Positions 51,204-63,700 of a DNA stretch of 64,000 nucleotides are shown here, piece by piece (the first letter of the stretch is position 1; each line of letters opens with the position of its first letter). Position numbers and translations under genes: made by a program. The notes under the pieces were generated by a model, which was not told the DNA's origin, searched no databases, and saw only the letters and a list, made by a program, of their open reading frames with translations. Source of the stretch: Amphiura filiformis (Eukaryota; Echinodermata; Ophiuroidea; Amphilepidida; Amphiuridae); NCBI RefSeq assembly GCF_039555335.1, contig NC_092640.1:40778295-40842294 (forward strand), in the 5' to 3' direction.

Positions 51204-52065
51204 ATAAACTCCTCAACAAAAGTTTGGAAAGTTTTTCCAAACATCTATATCTCAGATTATTTGTGACATGTTCAATAATGCGTTCATATCGTGTTGCATT
51301 TCAATGGATAGCTACATTAGTCCCTTTTACAGTGACACCACATTTGAAATATCACCTTTTTACGGCTGACATCTAGGTTTCATAGCATTGAGGTATAGGA
51401 CTTTTTATTTTTTCGGAGAAGACCAGGTACGGTATTAACGGTAACTACTTGATTATATTTCTACATGTTCATACTACATACTCTGAAAATTTCGCACGAG
51501 TCCGTTTTTTTAAATCACATTTTTTTGCTCCTAAAATGGGGGTTATAGCGCCCTCAACGGGCACTCTCTCCGTAGGGCTACATGTAAAGACCAGTTATAG
51601 ACAAATGGCCCTAAAATAAAACGGACTCGTTCATTTTTCCTCATATTTTGCATATGATGTAGATTTAACATCCGGAATGTAATGCAAGTGGTGTCGTTGC
51701 TGCTCTTCTAAATTCATTTATAAAATTAATGTCCGCACCAGACCAAGGAGCTGAGTACATGTCTTGTGGATGTAGCGGGGTCTTAAACAGAATGTACCAA
51801 ATTGACAATTATTCTGTGATCAAACAACACTATTCCCTAACTTCAATAGCGGGTGGAAATCCATACGCAGCCACAAGAGCCAGGCACCCCCTTCCTCATG
51901 CTGCTCACCAGCCTGGTCACACGTTGCTGTCTGATGGCATTCCATTCTTCAACCAGGATTCGTCGCAAGTCAATGTGGTCTAACCAGTGTTCAATCGGGT
52001 TGAGGTCTGGACTGATGGTAGGCCGGCGCCATTCAAATCTCTCTACTCCCATATGAAGACCTGAG

Positions 52066-52300
52066 CGCAAGAAGGCCGTAAGTCCACTTGGCCCCTCAAC
52101 ATGTATACACTCAAGTTGCGTATAGTTTCATATTGTTTGGTAATGTTTTATACATGTTCAGGGGCCAAAACAAATCTTTCACAACCTTTCATGATGTTTT
52201 CACCTTGGAATGTATTAAACATTATAAAACCCTAAGAAACTATACGTAACTTTAGTGTATACATGTTGAGGGGCCAAGTGGACTTACGGTCTTCTTGCGC
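52066..52300. mobile_element. MITE nested in the Tc1-like transposase
   Basis: GCGCAAGAAGGCCGTAAGTC and its mirror ending CTTCTTGCGC bound a 235-bp element; the arms extend through CCACTTGGCCCCTCAACATG and beyond for about 60 bp. It splits the transposase between the DN..PH and SPDLNP blocks, so it is younger than the Tc1 copy. Confidence 0.85.
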
Positions 52301-52311
52301 TGTCTCTGTGG

Positions 52312-52427
52312 CTCTGTGGGGGTGAGCGTTATCACCCTTGCTCTGTGGGGGTGAGCGTTATCACCCTGGCTCTGTGGGGGTGAGCGTTATCACCCTAGCT
52401 CTGTGGGGATGAGCGTTGTCATCTGGG
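52312..52427 (-). repeat. Four 29-bp tandem copies of a transposase catalytic segment
   Basis: Units start at 52312, 52341, 52370 and 52399. On the minus strand each contains GATAACGCTCACCCCCACAG, which reads DNAHPHR, or a close variant. The three leftmost units are nearly identical; the fourth, nearest to the upstream part of the gene, is more diverged. Because 29 is not a multiple of 3, each copy shifts the frame. Confidence 0.9.
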
Positions 52428-52732
52428 CCAGGAGGAGCTAGGAGGATTGCATTAGGTCCCAAAAAGTGAAGATATGGGATTGCAGCTTGTTGCACAGAAT
52501 AATGGTCAATTTGGCACATTCTGTGTGAGACTTCACTACATTCACAAGAAGAGTACACAGCCGTGAAAAGGTTGATTGTTTCAAATTTGGTGTCATTGTA
52601 AAGGGTAATAATGAAGCTATCCATTGATATAATCATGTTATGATCATGTTACAAATAATCTGAGATATAGATGTTTGAAAAACTTTCCAAACTTTTGTTG
52701 AGGAGTTTATGTTATGTGTAGGCCTATATTAA

Positions 52733-53070
52733 AAGGGCATGTCGTGATCCACAGCCTCATCCCCCAACTTTTCTCAAAAAAAGTTGAGATTTTTATATCA
52801 CTGGAAACCTCTGGCTACATAATGTTTATGTACAAAATATTTCTTGCAGATTAATTCGTTTAGCAAAGATATCGTGAAATTTGAATTACGTTCTGGTGCA
52901 CCAGAACGAAATTACAACGTATTGTCTATGGAGCAGTGTAATACACATAATCATGCATAACTCGCAAACGCAATATCGGAATCAACTGAAATTTTAGGAA
53001 TATGCTTTTTTCGTGGATATGTACTGAAAAATGTCATAAAAAGAGGATGCTAGCATAACGAAATATTCCT
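52733..53070. mobile_element. TTAA-flanked repeat AAGGGCATG...
   Basis: TTAA lies at 52729-52732 and 53071-53074. AAGGGCATGTCGTGATCC opens it and ATATTCC(TTTAA) closes it, so the ends pair only weakly. Its right portion (ATCATGCATAACTCG, ATCGGAATCAACTGAAATTT) recurs at about 53970-54088, which also ends CCTTTAA. Confidence 0.55.
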
Positions 53071-53730
53071 TTAATGTGAATTAGTGTGATAGCTGTTGGT
53101 ATTGTAAAATTATATAATGTTTTGCTAGAAATAATGATCATATCAAACATCGTGAAAACCCGATGTATGTTTCAATAGTTCATCATCTCTCTATGATCAT
53201 TTCTTGCAAGTGTCTGATTTCAAAGAACAGGTTGCAAATACTTGAATGAAATGTACAAATCATTTGTTTTATCTGTTGTTTCTTTAAGGAAATATAAACT
53301 TACACTTTTATAATAATTCTGAAGGGAAGTTTTATACAGGCCAAAACTTAAAATAGATAATGTAAACAATAGTGTAGGAAGTAGACAGTCTTGACACACC
53401 CCTTTCTCTGAAGGGACAAAATCTGACACGACGCCAACTTTTACTTCATTTTATTTATCTTTCCTGGTCTTTCATTGTAACAATAACATTGTTGTACTCT
53501 TCATTTCCGCGTGTCTATCTTCCATCAGTTATTTTCTTTCTCGCTTTCGGTTTTCCTTTTAGTGTATTCTTTCTTCGAACTCTGTTATATTGATCCCCGG
53601 GTATTGATCTCTCTTACTTTCATGCCTTTGTTTTCTCCGGCTATTTATTTTCTTTCTCATTTTACTTCCTCGATTTTGTATCTTTATTATCTGATATCAA
53701 ATAATTGTATTTTTTTTCAAATCGCGATAT

Positions 53731-54088
53731 AATACACATTTTATCGCAAATGATTAAAGATTAATATTTTTGATATTTAACATTCCACGAAGTAAATTTT
53801 ATAAATATAATGATATGTATTTAAAGTGTATGTAGCTGGGATGAAAAGCCGATGATCAATTGAAAATGTTCACCTTTAGTATTGATTATTAATATTAATA
53901 TATTAATTAAGATTAATATTAAGATTTGGATTTTCCACCAAAACACCAAAAATTGTAGGTATTTTTTTGATCATGCATAACTCGAAAAATCAAAATCGGA
54001 ATCAACTGAAATTTTGGGAATAAGCTTTTTCTTTTGTTACTGACAAATGTCATAAAAAGATGCTAGGATCAAGAAATAATCCTTTAAC
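53731..54088. repeat. Two repeat fragments upstream of the ADAM gene
   Basis: 53731-53850 matches the left half of the palindromic element at 59437-59698 (TAATACACATTTTAT, AAAGTGTATGTAGCTGGGAT). About 53970-54088 matches the right part of 52733-53070. Both are partial copies. Confidence 0.6.
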
Positions 54089-54427
54089 TGCTTTGAAAAA
54101 CGCAAAAATGCTTATCCTGAAAAACTTACTAAAATGCACATACGATATTCTTGCACCAAATACGATGATCAATTCCTTCTTGTTGTGAACAAGTGTTAAT
54201 AAGTGACTTTTCCCGCCAAAAAAATCAAAAGTGACTGATGGAACATGGGTAGATCACCGAAATCCGGTCTGTGCAGGAAAAGATAGCGCAGTATTTTACA
54301 CGTATAGCATAATCACAGTGTTGAACCTGAACTTGAAGCCCGTGGCTGTTGATGATGAACCAGATCGCCTGGATTTATTGGAATCCACTGTGATTGAAAT
54401 CTACCAAAGTGGAATCTTTTTTGGATC

Positions 54428-54717
54428 ATGTCATTACTCTGTGTTTTAACGATTTTATTTCCTATTGTATTGGGAGAAATATTGTCGGATAACCAGTTGA
54501 GTGTAGGAGGTAAGCTATTTTAGGTAAATTTGTCCCCTTTTTTCGGTCAATAAAAAGTAATATTCAAGAAACATTTTTGAAAACTTGATACAAAACATAC
54601 AAAAAATATGTTGCCTAAATGTTTGCATATAATATGTCTTGTTTAATAGTATAAATGTATTTATTATTAATAACCAATTCATTACTTAACTTATTTAAAA
54701 AATTAACTAACTTAACT

Positions 54718-54773
<56 letters not shown>

Positions 54774-57700
54774 TTGTTTGTTTGTTTGTTTGTTTGTTTG
54801 TTTGTTTCAGAATGGCAATCCTTCAAAGGCAAACATAGACAAAGAGCCAAGTTAACGAAGTATGAAGTAGTGAAACCTAAGCAGTTAACTGGTAGAAATA
54901 AAAGAGAAGTCTTTACTAAGACAGCGGTAAGCTAAACAAACCTTGCTATAACCATGGTTGCTGAAAAAAACTTTGATTTGGTAGTGTATACAATGTTTCA
55001 AGAATTGCATATTCATTTCCTCGTTCGAAGTTTTAGTTGCTCGTTGTTCAGAAACCATAAATCAGGGGATTAAAAACAGGAGAAGATCTCGTCTGCAATC
55101 ATAACACCTAAAGCTGAATTTATACTGCATTGCTGAGCGATAGCGACTTTTTTTTTAGCCAATGAGGTAGAGCGCTTTTTGTTGCGTTGAGAATAAGGTT
55201 TTAAACTTCTTTCGCATTACAGACCCATACCGTAGTACTTATCGTAAACCAAACAGAGCGCGGTTATGAATATGAACAGCGTTCAAAATTGTGAATCAAT
55301 TGCAAAAGATTATCATCAAAGGCTCCCGAAGATATTTAATACTGCGTTCTCCGAGGCACAAAACACTGATGAGGGGAGGGTGGGGGGTACTGGAGGGGGC
55401 GATTTTAGAATATATAGAATTTTCATGAATTGTACCTTAAATTATGAATTACCTACAATTATGAATTTTACCATAACATACCGCATATTTTTAAGGTCTT
55501 TCACGTAACCGTGAAAAAACACAACACTCTATCACGTAACATGAAGGCACACAACGCTGACGTGATTTGTTAGACACGCACGATAGCTCACGATCAAACG
55601 ATCGGCCCTCATGAATATGCAAGAATTCTCAGCATACAAAGTACGGGGATTTTGTCTGTTGGTGAATGGTCTGTAATTCTTTAGCCTATGTGTGTCACAT
55701 AATGTGAAGGTCATTTCAAGGTTATGGAGATCATCTGAGGTCATTTGCGGTCAAATTAATAAAGTTTTTGTTAAAGTTAATGGTCTAATGTGAACTTCTC
55801 ACTGCAAGCACGATTGGGGCATAGGTGTAGTATGGAGGTCTTCAACTCGGAATTTTGGTTAAATGTTGGTCGCCCAGGCTAGTTAAAATTCTGTCACTCA
55901 GGCTAGTTAAAATTTTGATGGTAGTTTAATAACGTACGTACTTTACAATTATGTAAAAAACAAGAATTTTTAAAAAATATTGAGGGCGTCGGCCTCAGCA
56001 AATGTTACAATAAGGATTTAATTTATGACTAGAGTGAGAAGAAAGGTCCATATAATGGAGAAAATATAATTTCAATCAAAATGCATAACGCAGCAGTTTG
56101 TATATAGAGTATCCAAATCAACTAGCACTAACCATAACCATGGAAATCCGGTATATGTGTTTTCCTGCTGCTATTGGTTTGTTCTTGATTATATGTCTGT
56201 TTGTTTGTCTTTTTGTTTGTTTGCAAACAATGCAATCTAGTACTTTGCATGGTCATCACGATAGAGCATTATTCACTTCCTTTGCGGTTGACGTAGGATA
56301 TAATGTGACATGACATGAGAGAAAACTTCCATGTGAAGAAAGTACAGCAAGCCATAAAAAATTAAGGTACCAGTTGTGCTCACTCCTGTATATCCTAAAT
56401 AAAGACAAATATGTCAAAATACAACAAGCAGCGAATACCAGAACTTTTTAGCTCTGATTCAAGACCTTATTTGTTGAAATTGGTTGAGAATTAAAAAAAC
56501 GGTGATCTAAAACCTACTAAAAAGATGAAACCAAAAGTTGCACTTTTGTGTTCTAATCAATGAAAGCATGACGCTAGTTTTAACGTGCTAATTTCACAGA
56601 ATGAGGTCTTAAATTCGAGCTAAAAGATGCAGCTATTGGCTGCTGGTTTAAAATTATGACATATCTGTCTTTGTTCAGGATATACAGGGGGTAAACATAA
56701 CTGGGACTTTAATTTTTTGGCATACTGTATAGGAGTTCAATCAAACACATACATGATGTAGCAGTTTGCTGAGCATCAAACTCAACTAGCAAATCATGGA
56801 CATCCGGGAAATGTTTCCTTCACTGCCAATCCAGTTGAGAATAGTTTGCACAATCTAGGATGCCTCTTTATCTAGGTAACATTGCAAAATAGGTTGCGGT
56901 CACTATAGCATACGGTACCTAATATTCAATGGGCGTTTATCCCTCTCAACCTATTACCTAGGGAACGAAACATTCTAGATGATACAAACTATTCTTAAAT
57001 TGATTGCCGTAGACGTTGGATTATTTGGTATAGTAGAGAGTTTGCGAATTGAAAATTTACTTCAACGTCTATGGCAACTTCACATATATTTAATCGGGAC
57101 CTGTGTATCATTGGCCGATCAAGAAAAGGGCATGTGTAAGCGACTGCAACAAAATATCTTCCTTTTGTTCGGTCAAGCTGGTTGTTGGTCACACTTCAAG
57201 GCACAAGACTAGGCGATGACATCCTCGCCAGAGATTATGTCGGGAGCCAGCGCTATTTTTTTTTCAATTGCCAAAACGCGCTCCAAAAGTGCGTCTTTTC
57301 CCGTGTATTTCAACGGGACGTTTAATGGCGGTACGCTCTCCAATAAGGTTTACAGCAATTTATTAGGGGCCTGATCCATAACTGGATTCCAGCAGGTGTA
57401 AAAAAATGATTCACTGCAAATTAATTCAAAAACGTTTTTTATTGTTGTAATTTATTTATGTATACATGTATATATATAATGTTTACCGAATATCAATTAT
57501 TTCTGTTTTGTTATAGAATGGCCATCTTGCAGAGGTCATCTTTGTAGTTCCAATAGAAGGAGAAGAGCATATTTTAGATATGTGGATTAATGAGTAAGTT
57601 CTAGATAATTGTTCACAGCTTATTCTATCTTTATTAAAGTCTAAACCCAACGAAATGTGAAATGCAAGCAGGCGCATCCCAGATTTTTGACGGGAGGGGG

Positions 57701-60700
57701 CGGGGTGGTTGCGAGGGCGGTCAAAAATGGTCGGCTCATTTCCTGTTTCTTATTTTTCGGGTTTTTTTTCAGAAATTTATTTCCAGGTCACTTTGTAGAG
57801 AGTTCCTATTTACCAGATGGTAAAAAGTTACATAGAAAGCCACATGAAACGGTGAGTATTCAACTCAATCTGGGTCAAAGGTCAATAATGAATTACTTGT
57901 TCCTCAGCACATTATATTATAATGTAATTACAAATGATCAATATTTATTGTGTTTGTTATTTAATTGTTTTTACCTTAAATCTGAACAGTATCTTTTTAA
58001 TTATCATGTAAAAAATAAAACATTTGTCATAAAGGAAAGTTTTAAATTTTTGTTATTTTCCTCCTTATTTCAACAGCACCATTGTTACTACCATGGCAGC
58101 GTACGAGGAATTGAAGATTCCAATGTAGCACTCAGCACATGCAATGGATTGAGGTAACTCATCCTGTACATTTAGAAAATATTCTATTATAGACAATTTT
58201 CGTAATTGACCACTTCGGCTCCGCTAAACTCCAATTTAGAGGAGCAGAAAACTGAAAGCGAGGCCACTGGATTTAATTGCATGCTCCCAATTATGCAAAG
58301 TTAATTTGCTAAGTAACTAAAAGGACTATATAGCTGAGACTTGGTACATATGTAGTACAAGTAAAATAAAAGTATATTACGTTTAGCATTTTGCTAATTT
58401 TAATCTGCATAATTAATTAGGGTTAATTTCTTGAAAAAATAAAATGAACTCTAACCCTCAATCACTCTCAATTTTTGTCAATTTTTCGTCCCATTTTTAG
58501 TAATTTTAAAGGCTTTTACTCTTTGCCGTCCCCATTTTCATCCCTGAAAATGACTGGGTGCAATCCCCCACCGGCTCCCCCTGGCTACCTCCCTGCCTGC
58601 ATCGCTCGAAAATGCCACCCAGATGTTTTTCTCTCTTGACTGCATTGGTTGGGAGGATTTTAATCACATTTAACAGAAACTAATACTTTCAGCAATTATT
58701 ATTATATGATTAAGATGAATGTACATGTGTAACTCGATTACTAGCTATAATTATGTCTGTTTGATTTCAGTGGCATTATATTTTTAAATGGAACTAGTTT
58801 CTACATAGAACCATTACAGAACAGTAGCGCAGAACATCTAGTATATAATGCAGCAAATGTCAACAGACCAAAACAGAAATGTTCCCAGGGTAAGTATATT
58901 ATTTTTATAGTCAAACTAGCCGTTTTGTCATAAGCATTAAACAAATACCGTAAAAACTCGATAGTTAGCACATGTGCTTACTATCGAGCGCTTTTGAAAA
59001 CATACAACTGTACCAAAGTTCGTCGCTTTACCAACCGAGCTAATGCGGTTGAGACACACATTTGTAGGTTTAATTGTTCGTATATAGCTATGTGTATCGC
59101 TGATTTGCTCAAAGCCCTTATATAACTATGCGTATCGATGATTTGTTCAAAACCCTTTACACTTTTGTGGACGGGGCTTCATGTTTGCATGTTTTAAAAG
59201 CGCTCAATAGTAAGCACATATGCTAATTATTGAGTTTATATTATTACGTAAAACGTGTCGCATATTCACACATGGTCAACATTTTACAATGTTTTAAACT
59301 GCCCCATTTTCTACTAATAATAGGCTCAAATTTTTCAACTGTCACAGGATTGAAACAAAAATAGTTTGCACTGCCTCTTATATTTGGTTACCGAGATACA
59401 GGACAAACTATTTTTGATTTTTTTTGAAATACACAATGTAATACACATTTTATGGCAAATGATTAAAAATTGATACTTTTGATATTTAACAGTACTCGAA
59501 GTAAACTTTGTAAATTTGATGATTTATATTTAAAGTGTATGTAGGTGGGATGAAAAGCCGTCGGGTTTTCCTCCCAGCTACATACACTTTAAGAATATAT
59601 CATTAGATTTATACATTTTACTTCGAGGACTGTTATAATTATATCAAAAATGTGAAAAATATAATATTTTAATAATTTGTCATAAAATCTGTATTACATC
59701 ATGAATTTCAAAAAATGAAAATTATTTGATAGCAGAAAGACATTCTTCGTATTCAGAATGCAATTCGATATGTCTGATGTGCTCTCATGTCCCACAAAAA
59801 ATACTGTCGAAACGCTCATTCCAGATCCCTTAATGAATGCTCTAATATCGTTTCATCAAAACATCACCAGAACCGTCGTCTACACTGTGCAGTATGCATG
59901 TATTTGTGTTATGCTTGTATCCTTTCGTATCGGGTGAAACTCATGAAAATAATCTCGCGCAACTTGAGTACTATACGCTATATACGCTTTGTGAGCGATA
60001 ATTTTCTTAAGTTTATTTTTGTTTCTGTCAGATTATGGTGTTCATATAGATTCACTGTACTCATTACCAGAGCAATCCACAGATCATAATCGTAGACGTA
60101 AAAGAGATGTACATACAGAGATGAAACATGTAGAATTATTCATAGTAAATGATTATGCAGAGGTAGGTATTAAAATGGGGGCTACAAGAATTAAAAACCA
60201 ATAATGAAATTTTGCATGATGTATTATTACACCAAAATGAACCTTATTAACGGTTGGCCAAAATCAAAACTTTCGTATTTTCTGAATCAACCTAGTATTC
60301 GCAAAAGGTTATAAAAGGTTGTCAGAAAGCGTTTAAATGTCGGGTTATATAAAGGGTACATTAATGGTATAAAACGTTTTCATAACATTAAATAACATTT
60401 GTTGGTAATTTACTGCTCAGCAAACACAACTGTTTTACAGAAAACATTTAAATGTCGGGTTATATAAAGGGTATAAAAATGTTTTAATAACATTCCAAAA
60501 ACATTTTTGAAAACTTGGTACAAATCATTCTAAACAAAATGTTATTTTGGGGTTGAAAAAATATTTTGCAAAAAATGTTTGCCCAAAATATTTACAATAA
60601 CGTTTTTAAAATGTTTTCACGACCTTTATATTACCCGACATTTAAATGTTATTAAAACGTTTTGTAAAAACCATTTTAAGAACATTTCTGTGTTTGCTGG

Positions 60701-63700
60701 GTGCAAATATTTTAACATAATGTTATTTAAGTGTTGACAAAATATTTGGCCAAAAATGTTTGCAAAAATAGTTTACAATGACATTTCGAAAACATTTTAA
60801 AAATATTGTTGTAGTGTGTTTTCATACAAAACGTTTTAAAACGGTTTCATGACCTTTATATAACCCGACATTTTAATGTTATTAAAACGTTTTTACCTAA
60901 GCCAAAACCCAAATTATAACTTATTTAAAACGTTCTAAAAACGTTTTGTGTTTGCTGGGATATTGCCTGGACACAGATAGCTTGTTGTAAGTAAGTCAAC
61001 ATTGAATAAATGTAGACATGGATAAATATTTTTTTCATCTCTCTACTAAAACATTCCTGTTTGGTCTGAGAGTGTTTAGGGTTTAATAACTTTACGGAAC
61101 AAATGAACATTACAAAGCTTGTAATTTCGACATTTCCAAAAATTCAAGTCATCTGCTTTAAGATGACGTAAAAACGTATTTTAAGTGTCTTAATTTCATT
61201 TTTACCCTCTTCGTTCCCTTTTGTGCATCATGTAAAAAAACAGACCCAAATATGATAACAAGATTAATGATGCAATGAACAGATGTTTTTCAATGAAATG
61301 GAGAAGGATGCAGTAATAGTAATGCTGTTCCTCGTCAAATGCTTTTTATCATTTCCCTTACAGTTCCTTGATATTGGTGGTATTCAGGAATGTGTATCAA
61401 GAAGTAAAGAGATGGCTAATATAATGGATGTGGTAAGAAACTTTTCACCCACTCTCTAATACGTGAATGTGGATTTTCCTATTTCTAATCCGATAAAGTA
61501 GTACTCACTGTGAACGTTTCGAACTTCGAAGTCTAGCAGACTCCTTTGTCAACACTATTGTTGTTGTGACGATCTTCTGTTTACCGTAGATAATACTGGT
61601 TGCCAGTTCGTTTTGCAAGAAGGTCGTCAAATGCGTGACTCACTGTTGTTTCATGTGATCATTTATTAATTTTTGTAACAAAACACATTATATAGTGTTC
61701 AATTCTAGACCGGGCCAATGCAACAGCTATCACACTAATACACTAATAAGTTATTTTTAAGGTAATTTTTATTCTATAAACTGTACATTTGTGAAAATTT
61801 CCTAGCCATTTGTTAGTGTTTTTTCTGTTGTTCTAATACCATTATACAACTGTCCATCCCTTGTAAAGATGCAAACAAGATTTTAGATAAATAGCCCCAT
61901 CACTGTTCAAGTTTACTTAAAAATGACACAGTTTTACATTACATCAAACAACCGTAGACTAAGATTGTAACAAAGATTGTGGTATCATTAAAATGTATCT
62001 TGTTTCATTTTTACCTTTCACTATACAGATCTACAAGCAGTTAAATATCCGTGTCGCATTAGTGGGAGTAGAAGTGTGGAATGAGGGTGATCCAATTAGA
62101 GTTAGTACCAATCCAGAAACCACCTTGATGGAGTTCCAAAAATGGCGGAAAGATGAACTGATCAAAGAAACTTTAGTGTACAATGATAATGCACAACTTG
62201 TTACGTAAGTATTGCCATGAAAATGGACTTAAGTTTTATTATGTAAATGAGAAACTAAATTTTCTGAAAATTGCGATTGAATAATAATTAAAGCCATAAT
62301 GTGTGATTTGCTTCACAGCAACGCCCTCAATTATACTCGGATTTCTACTTTTTGCATAATTATAATTCCCAGTGGTGTACTAAGATACCACGTAAAAGAC
62401 TAAGCCTGAAGTGCTTTAATAAGAGTAACATTCAACTTTTTATATTAAAACCGGGTCGACCCGGTTTTATTCAGAGTTCATCGATCGACTGTTTGCTAAT
62501 ATCTCCCGTGGATGTCAGCTTGTGTGTACACACGTCGAGCGCGATGCTCCGTGCAGTATTACATGTTACGATCGGCGAGCGTAGTACACACATTGTGGGC
62601 GCTGGAATGAAATCGCAATTTTCTTCGTTATACCTCATTTGTTTGGCTCGAAATTAAAAGGGGATAATGTGATCAGTGAAAACAAACATTTGAATAGGAA
62701 TCTATTCTTTATGCAAATCACACATTATTGCTTTAAAGCTGACTACGCACTAAATGTTAATATACCGTAAAAATCGTATATAAGCTTAGGTGATTATAAA
62801 CGGGTGGCTCGGAGAGTAACGATTTTTTGCGGTAGTTTTTATCAATTAAAAGAAAAAATATGAAAGAGATTAAAAAACTACCGTAAAAATACGTTCTTGT
62901 CCTAGCAACCCGTTTATAGGCACATATGCTAATACGATTAGTGAAAAACTGTAAAACAATCACCAGCTACTCAAATATTTTCTCTGGTCTTATTCTGATT
63001 CAGTATCCTTAAAATGATCTCATCCACAGAGGCAAGTCATTGGAAGGTACTACTGTCGGTATCGCATCACTGGGAGCCATGTGCTCATATCAGCGATCTG
63101 CAGGTGTTAATCAGGTTAGATACAGTACTGTAAAGTACTCTAATCTGTCAACATTAACAATAACAACAATGAAAGATTTTTTGTTCACGGAGTGAACTAT
63201 AATGTCATTTGAACCCATATTTCATATGCACAGATTATCTCTTACATACCCTGTCTCTTGAATAGCCATTGTAGTCCACCAATCCTGTGGTTAAGAGGTT
63301 AGAAAATAATTCCTAATATCTCATACCCTTGTTTGTATGCCTCTTTCTAATCCTTTCCCACATGACAAGGACTATTTAGCCCATTAATCTTACAATGAGA
63401 CTGTACAATGTAGGACAATTTTAAGCTTTTTTCTAATCATGTTTACTATTAGATTCTAGCAATCACGTGATTATAATAGTCTTTACTGATTGGTTAGCAA
63501 TAATCATTGTTTACCATATGATAAGGCTGAGCATATAGGAAAAATATACTGGATATTTCACACAGCTGAATTACTGCTAAATTAAACCACATATTCTGAT
63601 GAAACTTAGACCCTATTCTTGAACATTTTTAGTATTTATAAGAAACCAGTAACATCCAAAATTTCATGTTGCCCCTATTGCTACAAAATATTGTTTTCTG

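Larger units (their letters stand above)
51204..52710 (-). mobile_element. Tc1-like transposon remnant, 1.5 kb
   Basis: ATAAACTCCTCAACAAAAGT and its complement form inverted ends of about 65 bp. The minus strand encodes transposase pieces: DDNAHPHRARV at the second catalytic Asp (about 52400-52430), then ISPDLNPIEHWLDHIDLRRI, EEWNAIRQQRVTRLVSSMRK and a final STRY (52070-51843). These match the Tc1 layout DNARPHTAR, SPDLNPIEHLWD, EW..I, and a C-terminal TRY. The gene is broken by a nested MITE (52066-52300), a fourfold 29-bp expansion and loss of the N-terminal half. Confidence 0.88.

Noticed and set aside
54231-54449. A frame starting with GTG overlapping the ADAM start
   Set aside because: It lacks an ATG start and resembles no known protein; I did not call it an upstream open reading frame.
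57657-58157. A 166-codon frame over the ADAM gene
   Set aside because: It reads through ADAM exons 4 and 5 and the introns around them by chance; the spliced reading in phase is clearly the real one.
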